Below, piece after piece: positions 45,169 to 57,380 of a stretch of DNA of 64,000 bases (position 1 is its first letter; the number at the start of each line of letters is the position of its first letter). Source of the stretch: Thalassia testudinum (taxonomy: Eukaryota; Streptophyta; Magnoliopsida; Alismatales; Hydrocharitaceae); assembly GCA_037157565.1 (NCBI GenBank), contig JAZHRO010000036.1, positions 132,068,001 through 132,132,000 on the forward strand, given 5' to 3'. The position numbers and the translations under genes were made by a program. The notes under the pieces are model-generated. The model was not told where the DNA came from. It did not search any database and saw only the letters and a program-made list of their open reading frames with translations.

Positions 45169-46391
45169 GGCAACGATTTCCGATCTTCTTTTCGCATTTC
45201 TTGCACTTTATTGTTTTCTAACTAGCCTTCTCTTGTGTCTATTGTTTTGCAGAGACCTCCATCAAGGAATCAACAAGTGGTAGACTGGAGTAAAGTGCAG
45301 TTAAAGACAACTGTAAGTGCTCCCCCATTCTTTCCCCCTCCATAGATTTCATTCGCCACATTAAATCCAAATTCCAATTAACCTAGGTGTTTGCATAAAT
45401 CCTAGGAATAGTTTGGTTGCTTGGATTTCCACTAACATTCATTCCACCCTCATTCATAAAAAAAATAACAAAAAGATAATCTTGTGGGGTAATTTTCAAC
45501 AAACACACAACACACACCCACATTCAAGGCACTCAATCAACTTGATTTGTTTCTACTCAACCGGGTTCTGATATGTGGAACCAGTACACACAAAGTAACA
45601 CATAACAGAGTAGAAATCATTCTAGGTTAACCATTTTTGAGTGCCTAACTTAGTGGTGCAATTGTGGCCAATTGTTTGAGTTGTTTGGCCACACCACTCT
45701 ATTTAAAACCAACTCATCAAGTAGCTCCTCCTTAGGTCTTTCAATCTAGGTATATTCCAGGCACTCCACTTTCTTTCTGATTTTTAAAGGAAAACAATTT
45801 TCACCCGTGTTTTACAACTTGCTTTGCCTAGAAACTTGATTGCAATTCACCTAATTTAAAACCCTAAAAGCTACTTAAGCAAGATTTGAACATTAAAATT
45901 CATGCATTATAAATAATCTTGCTTGAAAACCCTGGTTGTGCACGCACTTACACAAATCTCAATCAATCATTAAGGGCACAACCCATTGTAAGGGCCCATC
46001 ACATTCCATAAGCACCACAATCCCAGGCCTTAACAAAATTGCGTAGTCGTTGGCCTTAAGGTTTGATTCGCTCTTCAGGGCCTAGTCTGAGATTGTTTTT
46101 GATTAACCTACTTGTACTGATTAATATGATGTCTAGCTAGGGGAGTAGCGTCAAACGACCACGGCTGGGGGGTACACTAGGAACAGGAGGCGAATGCCAA
46201 AGGAAGAACCTTTTCCCCAGTCCCTCCTTCTAACTGGTTGGATTAAACAGACTCAAGTAGAGTAAATCATTTACAGTCTTAAGGCCGGTTTTGGGAGTTA
46301 GTAGATCCTTAGGCTACCCCACTTAAGGACAGCCTTGTTTTGTTATGTTGTAGGGCCCCTATCCCCAGTCCTTCCGACCTTCTCCTAGTTT
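45169..46391 (+). other. Element C leader
   Basis: 1.2 kb without a sustained frame. Shares GAGTGCCTAACTTAGTGGTG (45640) and the AAGGGC…CCCATCACATTCC stretch (45990-46015) with B (22070 and 22415), which ties the two families together. Confidence 0.75.
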
Positions 46392-47401
46392 ATGCTGGAA
46401 AGACGGTCCCTGAATCCCCGATTGGAAGGACCATTAGAACATTCTAGGAGGTGTAAGTTGGATTTTGGTCAATTTGATCCCATGGCCGAACAACATCCAC
46501 CTCTGCTTGGAAATCCACAGGAAGATTTTCGAAGGCAGCTGGAACAAATGCAGAGAATGCAGGGCACTCAGCCCTTGAAGGATTTTTATGATCCTTCAAA
46601 TTACGGGGAACGTCCCGGCGTCCAGATTCCAGCCGGTGACGTAGAAATCAAGCCCCAGGTGTTAAGCCTGATTAAACATTATCATGGGCTTGGCTCCGAA
46701 GATCCGTTTCAACACTTGGAGGACTTGACCACTTTGGTCCAGACCACCAAAGCTCGAAACGTAAACGAGGAGCAAATGATCATGAGGCTCTTCCCTCACT
46801 CTCTTAGGGATAAGGCCGAGCATTGGTATAGGATAATAGGAAGACCAATTACAACTTGGAATGAGTTGAAATAGGCCTTTCTGAAGAAATTCTTCCCCGT
46901 CGGTCGTACCAATGCTTTGAGACGGGCAATCACTACCTTTACCCAGCGGCCGGGGGAGCAGTTTCATGTGGCCTGGGAGCGATTCCAGGACTTATTACGG
47001 AGGTGTCCACACCACGAGGTGCCGAAATGGCAACTCGTGCAGATCTTCTATCATGGGTTGACTGAGCAACTCAGAAATCATGTGGATGCTTCTTGCAGAG
47101 GCAATTTCCTCAATAAAGATGCAGATAGTGCACATGATTTATTTGAGGAAATGAGTGAGAATTCAATTAATCATGCCTCCATGGATACTTTTAACCGGTC
47201 CCAGCAACCCAGATCAAATGTCAATGAAGTCCATGACTCTCATTCATTTGATATGGAATTAATTTGTAATAAACTTGATAAGGTGGACTTGGTTGCTAAA
47301 AGAATGGAAGAGTGAATGGCCGGCAATTCTATGAACAACTCTCGAACTACTAAATCAATTCGGGATTCCATTCCTCACGAGCTCCTTTTGGACGGGAGTT
47401 T
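46392..47401 (+). pseudogene. Element C gag, Athila type
   Basis: ATG at 46392. Typical Athila/Tat gag landmarks: LFPHSLRDKAEHWYR, TWNELK then (after a TAG at 46872) AFLKKFFPVGRTNALRRAI, FTQRPGEQFHVAWERFQDLL and RRCPHHEVPKWQLVQIFYHG. The first frame ends at TGA 47313; near 47340-47400 the reading moves to another frame that runs into the linker. No CCHC knuckle is seen where it should be, just before the frame change. It builds the particle shell and packages RNA; this copy cannot make a full product. Confidence 0.88.
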
Positions 47402-50400
47402 GTGAATCAACTCGATGCATCTCAACCTATGAGTCAGCATTTTTCGGAACCCCACGGGTTCCAAACTGGGGCCCTTGATCCCAGTTTTTCTAATCCTTCC
47501 CTTTCTTTTTCTCCATCCTCACCCTATGAGGATGTCTGCACTGTACAAGAGAATGTTAGATCCAACCCCTACTCGAATGCCTATAATCCAGGTTGGAGAA
47601 ACCACCCTAACTTCTCTTGGAAAAATCTGGGGCAACAGACCCAATTCCGACCCGGCAATTATGCTTCGCAACAATCAATGGGTCAGGGTCAAGTATATAC
47701 TCAGTTGCCTCCGAATCAGATCAATCAGCCAGCTTGGAATGCCCGTCAACCCAAAGGGCAAGCTGATTTGAACCGTCAAATTGTAGAGATGCAAGGATCT
47801 ATGCTCCAGCTCATGCAGCAAATGAAAAACTCGCTGGACAACTTGCAATTCGGGCTCATTGCAAACTCTCGTCAACCCGGATCTCTACCATCCCAACCCA
47901 AACCCAACCCTCGAAACATTATGAATTCGGGCAATCAAGCCCAAGGGTACGGAAATCAGAGGGACCCGCACGCACATGCTTAGGTGGTTGAGCAGGGTTC
48001 CTCGTCTTCTTCTTCAGCAAATCAACAATTCATGGTCAATCAAGCCCCTCCAATCTTTCCTAACCCTCCCCAAGACCCAAATTCCTATGCTTCTGCAAAT
48101 TCTATAACTTTGAGGAGTGGTAAGAAGACTCAGGATCCACAACCACACTATTCTGATCTTTTGAATCCTGAAGAACCTGAGGAGAGAGAGGAGAATTCTA
48201 GAGGAGAAATAAAGGCTCAGGAACCTGATTCCAAAGATCTGACTCATGTTCCTTTTCCTGAAGCCTTAACCAAATCAAAGAAGAAGAAGTCTGTTGATAG
48301 CAATGAGGAGCTTCTGAATTTATTTAAGAATGTTGAGATCAATATCCCGCTCCTTGATGCTATCAAGCACATACCGGCTTACGCAAGATTTTTAAAGGAA
48401 TTATGTACACAAATGCGTAAGTCGAGAGAATCTATTCCAAGGAAGGTGGTACTCTCCGAGAAGGCTAGTTCTTTTATCCTGCACTACCTCTCTCAGAAAA
48501 AGAGAGATCCTGATGCTCCTTTGATTTCTTACGTTATCGGAGATTACACATTTAATAGAGCACTTTTGGATCTCGGTGCATCCATTAACCTAATTCCGAC
48601 TTCTCTCTACGAGAAGTTTGGGTTAGGTGAACTTCGGCCAACTTCAGTAACACTACAGTTAGCAGACCGTTCGATCACAAACCCACGAGGTGTTATTGAA
48701 GATGTTATAGTTAAGGTCAAGGATTTCTATTTTCCTGTAGATTTCCTTGTCTTTGACATGGATGTACCGGATAATCTGAGGAACACGCCCATCATTCTGG
48801 GGCGTCCGTTCCTGGCTACCGCAAAGGCCAACATTAATTGTGAAAGCGGTAGCATGGAAATCGCCTTTGGGGACCAACGAATGAAATTGGATATTTTTAA
48901 GGTAATCAACAAATTTGAGGATTGTGGATTTATTGAGGAACTTGATGAGGATAATGATAATATTGAAACTTGTTTGACAGTTTCTTCAATTGAAAGTTCC
49001 TCTTTGGTTGATGAATTTGACCCGCAACCCTCTTTAGCTGACCTGACATCTTTGGAAGAGGTTACTGATTTTGTTCACTCACAACCTCTTCCTCTTGTTG
49101 AATCTTCAGCATCTACCCTACCATCAATCATCACCCCACCTCAGCTTGAATTGAAACCATTGCCCGAGAATTTGAAATATCAATTTTTCGGACCTCAGAA
49201 TACGCTCCCTGTGATTATCAGTGCTAAATTGACAAAGGAGCAAGAGATTAAATTGATCAAGGTCCTAAAGGAACATAAGGAGGCAATTGGTTGGACCATT
49301 CATGACCTCAGGGGGATCAAGCCATCTTACTGTAATCATAGAATATTTTTGGAAGATGGATCCCACCCTTCTCGCCAGATGCAGAGGAGATTGAATCCAA
49401 ATATGCGAGAATTGGTCAAAAAGGAAATCATCAAGTGGCTCAATGCAGGGATTATTTATCCAATCTCTTACAGTCCCTGGGCAAGTCCTGTTCAGATTGT
49501 TCCAAAGAAAGTCGGGATTACTGTTGTGATGAATGAGAGAGGAGAATCTATCACAACTCGTTTAGCTTCCTCTTGGAGAGTTTGTATTGATTACAGGAAG
49601 CTGAACATAGCCACTAAAAAGGATCATTTCTCCGGGAAAAAGATGCCTGCAAAAATCTTGCAATCTGGCTTCTATTGGCCGTCTTTATTCAAGGATGCCC
49701 AGGATTTCTCAATGTCATCTTCTCGATGTCAGGCACTCGAGAGCATAACTAAGAGAGACATGATGCCCCTAAACCCTATTCTTCCTGTTGAAATTTTCGA
49801 TGTTTGGGGCATCGATTTCATGGGACCCTTTATCCCTTCATTTGGACATCAGTACATTCTTGTTGCTGTTGATTATGTGTCCAAATGGATTGAGGCGATT
49901 CCCACCCGAACCAATGACCACAAGGTGGTCATCAATTTTGTCAAGAAAAATATCTTCAGTAGGTTCGGGATTCCGAGGGCTATCATCAGTGATGGTGGCA
50001 CTCATTTTACTAATGCCTAATTCCATAATTTATTGGCCAAATACAAGGTTAATCATCGAATTTCCACACCTTACCATCCCCAGACGAATGGACAAGCCGA
50101 GATCTCCAATCGAGAGACCAAGAACATTCTGCAAAAAATGGTTAGGCCTGATCGCAAGGATTGGACTCAAAAGCTTGAGGACACTCTTTGGGCCTACCGT
50201 ACGGCGTATAAAACACCCATCAGCATGTCTCCATTCTGTTTGGTGTATGGAAAGGTGTGCCATCTACCCGTAGAGATTGAACACAGGGCATTCTGGGCAA
50301 TCAAACAATGCAATTTAGATCTGAATCAAGCTGAGAAGACCAAGAAACTCCAACTATCTGAGTTGGAGGAGCTTAGAAATGATGTTTATGAGAATGCCAA

Positions 50401-50695
50401 GATCTACAAGGCTTGGACCAAAGCTCTACATGATCAATTGATTTCCCGCAAGAGCTTTAAGCCAAACCAGAAGGTCTGGTTATTCGATTCTAAACTTAAG
50501 CTCTTTCCTAGCAAACTTAGATCTAAATGGAATGGCCTATTCATAATTGATCAAATTTTTCCAAATGGTGCCGTTTAGATTTCTGACCCAAAGATGAGTA
50601 ACACCTTTAAAGTCAACGGTCAACATCTGAAGCCTGTTGTTGACCGTATTCTTCCAGAACCCGTCTCAGACTCTGTTGCTCTAGCCATTTTGTGA
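47402..50695 (+). pseudogene. Element C pol: protease, truncated RT, integrase
   Basis: One frame from 47402 to TGA 50693, with stops at 47981, 50018 and 50576. Linker with YNPGWRNHPNFSWKN (about 47585-47629), usual in Athila. Protease with LLDLGASINLIP (active DLGAS at 48569-48583) and PIILGRPFLATAKANINCE. RT starts with SRQMQRRLNPNMRELVKKEI and SPWASPVQIVPKK and reaches VCIDYRKLN…KKDHF. At 49625-49630 it passes without a shift into the integrase (KILQSGFYWPSLFKDA), so the RT palm with its catalytic Asp pair, RNase H and part of the zinc finger are missing. The integrase core has WGIDFMGPF, ISDGGTHF and [18 protein letters not shown]. The end has [16 protein letters not shown]. Integrase is the best preserved part. 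Confidence 0.9.
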
Positions 50696-52070
50696 CTTCT
50701 TTGGCTGGACTTCGCCTAGCTGACGGCATTAAACTCAGCAGTTGTACATTTGACACAAGGCTGATACGAGCTTCATATTCAGGTGACATCTTTCATATTC
50801 TACCCTTTTTTTCATGTCTCTTTTTCAATGAAGACATTGCATCAGCTAGGCATGTGGGGGTGGATTCATTTTTGAATTATTTGGTCAGCTTTGTGAAATC
50901 CATATAAATTGTTTTCTCTTCTTATTTATATAAAAAAAAATCAAAATTAGGAAGGATTAGTTGGACATTAGGACATTTCAATCCTAAGAAATTTTACATT
51001 AGGATCTGAACACAAAGACCCTTCAGGTCTTTGGTCTTAATTAGCCTGTGTATCCACTAAAATGTGGATTTGTCTTTGAGTCCTCGCCATCTTAATTCTA
51101 CTGTAATTGGAATAAATAAGTTTGGGTGATAAGTACATGACTTATCAACCCACCCTCAGATTTGAGGGAATTTCTGAGTTTTAAGCATCTACACACTTTC
51201 TTTGCACTGACTCATTGTTCGACGATTCTAATAGAAATTGGGTAGCTAATGAACCTTCTAGGGTGATATGGCTGGCAAGTTATCGTGGGTAACAGCCCAT
51301 AGGTAGGTTGTCCAGAGCCCAGTCACTGAACCTTTCTCTTTTTCCTACCTTTAGGTAAATCTTAGACCAGGGAAGCCACCTACTTAAAAAAAAAATCAAA
51401 AAGAAAAGGAGAAAAGAAAAAAAAATAAGCCACACTTCACTGCACGAGTATGGCTGACAAGTTGTCGGTGGTAACAGCTCATCGACCGGTTGTCCAAAAC
51501 CAAGCTCAGTAAATGCACTAAAAATTCCCAAAACACTTAGGAAGAAGCGGAGAAGTAGAATAAACCGGGGAGATATACACTAGATTCACCCTTGTGTTGA
51601 CCCTGTAAAAAAATAAAAGTAGAGAGAAAGCTACCGGTTGTAAAGATACACCTTTAGGTAGAATTCTTATTGGGTCACCTAGAGGCGTAGAAATCCGAAG
51701 TCCGTTTTAATTGCCGGTCAACGAGTCTATCACAATCACAATAAGATGCTTAAAGCTTACGGTTCTCATCAAATCTTGGGTTAGTTGAATGGCCGTAGAA
51801 AGCCACTCTTAAACCCTAAAATTTGAAAATCCAAAAAAAATTAGAAAAAAAGAAAAAGAGAAAAAGAAATTTTTCTTTGAATAAGGCGAGGGCTTGAGGC
51901 GGTCTGCATTTTGGCTGATACTCGGGTGCTATTGTCTTTGAAAGTTCGGTTCCTAAGTACACAATTTCTTAATGATTGAAAATAACTCAAGTCCAAATAA
52001 TCCAACCTAATTCTTTTATAAAGAACATATAGGTTTTTCGAGGGACTAGCAAAAGATAGGCATGAGGGTA
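50696..52070 (+). other. Element C 3' non-coding region and polypurine tract
   Basis: CATTAAACTCAGCA (50727), then TCAATGAAGACATTG…TAGGCATG (50825-50854) as in A and B. A module GGCTGGCAAGTTATCGTGGG … GGTTGTCC at 51269-51325 recurs diverged at 51450-51500, about 180 bases later. Several A-rich runs. Ends GGGACTAGCAAAAGATAGGC and ATGAGGGTA (52042-52070). Confidence 0.82.
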
Positions 52071-53744
52071 TGATGTAAATACATTTACACTACTTAAGTT
52101 GTCTATTTATGCATGTTCTTAAGCATAGGATTGCATTTCATGATATAAATGTTGCATAACATGCATCATCTTGCATTTAGAGTAGTTTGAATAAATTGGA
52201 GGCTAATTGTCTCCTTTTATGTGCTTGGATAGGGCAAACATTTTATCGGGGCCTCAGATTTAAGATCCAACCGTATGGATGTGATCAGGGCGACGATTGG
52301 AGTTCAACGACTCCAAGATCGCCCTAATCAGACATCCATAGCATCAAATAGTGATCGGGGAACCCTAGAAGATCAAGGGCTAAGATGGTGTAAATTCACA
52401 CTTCAAATGACAAATCCAACCACACGGATGAATTCGGATCGACGATCGCAGCCCAACGACGCAAAAATGGAGTCAATCCGACATCCGTGGCACCATCTAC
52501 AACATCCAAAAGATGGACGGCCAAGATGGCACCACATGATGCTATCTCGGCCGCCCAAACGGCCGCATACAATCTCTGAAGTCCCCGCACCCGCTCCCTT
52601 TCCGTCGTTGGATCTCGATCCAACGGCTGTGGACAGCCGCGCCAGAAAGAGTCCGCTCGACCATCCGCGCCTCGTAGCGTAGCTGTCGAGGGCGCTATCG
52701 CGAGCTACAGCCATGAGTTCGAGCTGCAGCTAAGGGGAGAAAGGTGCGGGAGATCGAGTGCAGGCGGGCATTGGATCGTCATCGGGCGACTCAGATCCAC
52801 CGATAGCGTTCACGCGTTATTGCATGCGCAGCGAGGACGCACCATCGTATGCGTTGGGCGGGTGCGCAGCAGCGGGGTTTGGCGCATTTTTAAGCCGTCC
52901 GATCTCGCGATCGGACAGCTGTGGATGAAAGAACGTGTGCGTATGCGTTGAGCACGGGCAACTGAGGAGGCACGCATGGGCGGCAGGCACTACGCCCACG
53001 TTGGGGCTTTAGTGACGATTTTATCCATCACTAAAGACCCCTCATTTATTATTTAAAAGATGTAATGACCAATTTGCCCCCACTCCTTGCAACCATAAAA
53101 GGAGACCCCCTCCACACGAAATTCTCATCCCTTTCTTCTCTTCTCTACCTCTCCAAAGCTCAAGAGAAGCTTGTCCCACACCCGAGATGCTCCTTGCGAG
53201 ATAAAGTCCAAATTTTCATCCTCCTTCAGAAGTGGATCCCGTGATGACGACAGCATGCTACTCCGTTCCCATTCTTCTACTTCGCCCCCTTCGTCCTGCT
53301 CCGTTCTCCTTCATCCAAGCGTCGTCTCGTCCGGCTTGTCCTCCAAGTAATGGTCGAGGAGGATAACTTCTCTCTCCCATTCTTCTTTACAGCTTTCCTA
53401 GTGTAGAATTTTCCTGCTTTATAGTGTAGCTGATTTCCCACTTTCTAGTGTAACTTTTATTTAGTTTGATTGTATAAACAGTTTGAAATATTGAATGCAT
53501 GTTCTCTCTCTCTCTCTCTCTTTCTTTTAGTCTGATAGCTCCATTGTAATTATATCGCCTCGCTTTTCAAAAATTCTAAAAAAAATATAATTGAGAATAC
53601 AAATCAACGTAGCCTCCTTGTGTTCGACTCGGAATTCTTTTTGGTATAAATTTTATTTGTTGAACATGAAGTTTTCGCTTTCAAGGGACAACGATAGGTT
53701 TTCCAAAACCAAACACATTAGCATAGCTATTCGAGCGTTCAACA
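52071..53744 (+). repeat. 3' LTR of element C
   Basis: TGATGTAAATACATTTAC … GCGTTCAACA. The palindrome and the inverted repeat seen in the 5' copy are partly eroded here (52523-52550; 53007-53036), mostly by transitions. Confidence 0.9.
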
Positions 53745-54147
53745 ATAGAACGATCGACAGTGAGCGGCTAGGATGCATCCCTTGGCCTTCCTCATTCCCC
53801 TTATATAAGGCAGGCCTTTCTACGAGGTGGGTCTTGCACACTCGCTCTTCTTCAAGTTTGTCCGAGACTTGATCACTACTTTTGTTGGATGACTGGTACT
53901 AGGCTTAGGTAGCTTGAGTCATTTATTATTCTGCAGGTGGGATGCCATCCATCAACTAAGGTAAAGAAGTGACCTTTTGCATAGAGCTGATTTAGCACTT
54001 GGTTCATTTCCAATTTTTAAGTGTGTCCTTGTTGAGAAGGAGGGGTTGTGCTTCTTTTATTTTCGGGCAATCAATCAAACAATGCTTCTTCATGCCAAAG
54101 GAGCAATTGTCCTTTGCAAGTTGTCACATTGATCTCTCATCCCAATC
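53745..54147. other. Unassigned 0.4 kb right of element C
   Basis: No coding frame supported. Contains a TATA-like CTTATATAAGG at 53809-53819. It does not match the DNA left of element C in any obvious way. Confidence 0.35.
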
Positions 54148-56560
54148 TGAAAGTCCCAAAATCCAGGTCGTGAGTCATTTGGAGTGGTTCGGGTCAATTC
54201 GAACCAGTAAACATAGTCGTGGTTCGATGCAAGTACAAGACCTCTAAAAATTGTCAAAAAAGACGTATTTTGAGTCAACCCCTAGTCAAACCTCATCAAA
54301 AGGGTGCCATGTATGGTACCTTTGGATTTCTCTTATAGCATGCTTTCCAACGATGCTTGTTTCACGTGAATCTGTGTATAACTCAAGTTATGACCAAAAC
54401 AAGTCGAACAAGAGCTAAATGTAAGGTGGACCCAACCCAAGGGATATTTTAGGTGTTTCACTCCACTAATCCTAAACCTAACCCTAATTTGGATCTATAA
54501 ATAGGTCCCCTTGGGTTTAGATTCGTCATTAGTCTTAAGACCCCCAAAACCCAAGAGAAATTGACAGAGAGGAGTTTAGATTTCACTTAGAAATCTAAAT
54601 TCAAAAACTTAAGGACCTGTGTTCGCGATTCTGGACACTGTGGGTTTCCTATCGCAAATTTCATGAACTCAGCGGCGGCAACGTGCGTATGTTGTGTGAT
54701 CAGGCGACACGCAGCAAATGAGCGACACACGTCACATGGAGGAGTGCTACAATCCGCACGCATACGAGCCTTTGCATAGGAGTAGGAAGCGGTGCGGCCA
54801 TGGATTGCCAACAGATGACAATCCAGCAGTGGGAAGCAATGCGGTGCATGGGCGATCCCCAGGCTGACTATGAGCGCCAACCGGTGGCCGACACGTGTCA
54901 CCATGCTGACCGTTGACCGGTCTGGTTAAATCGGTTGATCTAGTGACCCCCTTGTGAATTTTTGACTGGTTCAAGGCCTTCTCGACCTCGGATTTCGATA
55001 GATAAGGTATCGTTGGAATCGTTTTGGTACATACTATGCGTTGGTGTAGTTTATTTTCATTTTTTACCACTTCTTCCTTTGTGAAAAATTATAAATGTAC
55101 CTAGTTGATTCCAACCCTATTTTTAGTCTGTGTGAACCAGGTCTACTATGCGTTGGATTGCGAGGAGAGCATGACGACTACCTTAAGCCTTATGCACACG
55201 GTTTGGAGTCACCATGACCCTCCGATGATGTTAGATACAGTAGTTTACGGTTCTTGTATCTCTAATTCATTTTCAAGTAATTGTGGACCTCTCTCACGTG
55301 GTTTTTCTCCGTATCTGGAAACAACGATTAGTGGATATTGGTACTGTCACTGCACAGCAAGCAAATGGGTTGGCATGAATTCCTTCTTTGCTGGGTTTGG
55401 AACCCTGGTTAAGTAATTAACTCTATTTTTTGGGCACTTTGTATGAAATAAAATGACATTACATGATTGAATAAGGTTAAGTGATTAAATGTGACCCTCT
55501 TATTGCATGTACAAGATAAACTCAGATTTGCTTAAAATAAGTTTTGTTGTGTTTGTAATTTAATAAATATGGCGGGTCCACTGTCATGATTGGGAAATTT
55601 ATTGTGAACAAATAACTCTTGGAGTAAATGTGAATGTCTAGTAATTTCTGAAATCAATGAATTAATTCATTATAGATAATCAGAAGCCCAAATGATACAG
55701 TTATCTAAAATTAATCGATACGACGGTTTTGTCGGGAGTTGGATAGCTGGTTTCATCCCTCTACTCGCTAGAATTGGCTATAGCTTTGGTCATTCAGACT
55801 GTTTTTGGGCTAGTTTAGAGAGTTGCTAACCCCGTACTACTTTTTAGTTACGCTTAGCAGCCAACTGGGATAGTGGGATGTGTGGCACAAGGTTTGGAGT
55901 GGTTTCTTTCTTGGCCTATAAGTGGATCATTGGTTGTCTGTGGTTTAGCATACATAGCCCTTATACGTGTTCACTTTACACAATGTACCCACTACTCGTT
56001 TCCGTAATGACTTCAGGGTGATGGAGTGTGGTGACTCGATGGATATTCTCGACGAAGAGGATGGCTTATACCGGTCTTGTGCCTCAGGAAGCTACATGAG
56101 ATTGTCTCGTGCCCCGAGATGTTGATCGACGGAATGTGGACTGTAATAACGTGGGCTTTAATGAATAAACAGAATTGGATAAGAAATAATTAATAAATGG
56201 AATAATTGTTGATACAGTGTGCTCTTTATTTTTTACTCTTGTCGTTGTTGTAAGTTTGTTGTCATTCTACTGTACTCAATTTTTACTGATGTGTTCTCAG
56301 GTTTCGTTCGTAGGTATTCATGGCTGCTAGCTACTGTTTGTGCATCTCTTGGCTTACATACTTACGTTTTGTGGTAAACCCACCAGTCAGTACTTCATTC
56401 TTTTTATTTCATTTTGCCTTACGTTTTGTTTGATTGGTTATTGTTGTTTTATGATTACGTGTTGGGTGACTACTATCTTGTGATTGGTTTTGCTTGTGGT
56501 TAACACACGGCGACTCAAGTTTGGTCGATTGGCAGGACTTGGGTTGTTGATACGAACGAA
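54148..56560 (+). repeat. Possible relict LTR
   Basis: The tract has LTR-like layout: a TATAAATA at 54496-54503 followed by AGGTCCCCTTGGG, long non-coding downstream sequence, and a terminus near GGCAGGACTTGGGTTG (56531-56546) similar to plant Ty3 LTR ends. I could not define exact ends, a primer site or a partner copy. A 103-codon frame at 55105-55416 has no recognisable domain. Confidence 0.35.
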
Positions 56561-57380
56561 GAAAAGCATGATTTGAAATAAGGGTTTTTAAATCGTTGTA
56601 ACACGCAAATTCGCAATCGCTTTATAAATTTATAACCTAGATAGGGTGGATATCTAGGGTAATCCAAGGAGGCAAGAAATCAACTTTCCTTTTAGGATTT
56701 TTTTTAAATATAATTTTTTTTTATTTTCAAATAACAGGAAACTACAAAGTTGAGAGCAGGAAAAAAACTACACTCAATGTGATAAGACTAAAACCTAAGT
56801 GACAAGTAATTCCTCTCTCTAAGCTCACCCTAGGTACGTGAAGACCTAGGGTAATTAGAGAGATAGTGTAAGTGCACTATGGTAAAAGTAATAAGATGCA
56901 ATATGATGCGACAAAAATTGAAGGGAAAGTAACTTTAATTAAGGAGAAAATTATTTTACAAGAAGATATATAGAGGAATGCTTCTACTCTAGAAATGAAA
57001 ATACAAAAAAAGTAAAATGCAAACCCTCCTGGTGATGTTGGTGAAGAAGAGAAGCTTCTTACTCCAAGATCAACTGCTCTTGGGCTTGAAAAGAATGTCT
57101 TTCTCCTTCCTTGAAAGGCTCCTCCAATCTAGTGAGATCTTCCTCTTGTCAGGCCCTAAATGGGCGTGCCCTTGCTCCTCAAAGGGTGGAAGAATTCCAC
57201 CCACAAGAACTCCTCTTAGGGTGGGCGTGCACTACTGATCGTCAACGACCAGTTCGGACTAAAAAAGGGATTGCAAAATGTCGTTGTTGTAGTATATGCC
57301 ACAAATACAAACTGATGTCACGTCAATTTTATTTATATACTTAATTTTTACTGGTTTATTCCAAGTCATTCACTTGGAGG
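56561..57380. other. Unassigned, no feature seen
   Basis: Non-coding as far as I can tell. A 73-codon frame at 57017-57238 is Leu/Ser-rich with no motif. An imperfect inverted repeat of CACCCTAGGT / ACCTAGGGT type lies around 56826-56851. Confidence 0.35.

Larger units (their letters stand above)
43492..53744 (+). mobile_element. Element C: Athila-like Ty3 retrotransposon, defective
   Basis: LTRs 43492-45147 and 52071-53744 (about 6 percent different over the first 235 bases by hand count), perfect tRNA-Asp primer site, gag, protease, RT start and integrase core, and a polypurine tract. Flanking bases GTAGG and ATAGA agree at only three of five positions, so a target duplication is not demonstrated. 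No envelope-like frame is visible after pol. Confidence 0.9.

Noticed and set aside
43487..53749. Target duplication of element C (GTAGG and ATAGA)
   Set aside because: Only three of five positions agree; I cannot claim a true duplication.
55105..55416. 103-codon frame in the right-hand region
   Set aside because: No recognisable motif, no neighbouring exon-like sequence, and it lies in an LTR-like tract.
57017..57344. Short Leu/Ser-rich frames
   Set aside because: No domain and short; likely chance frames in non-coding DNA.
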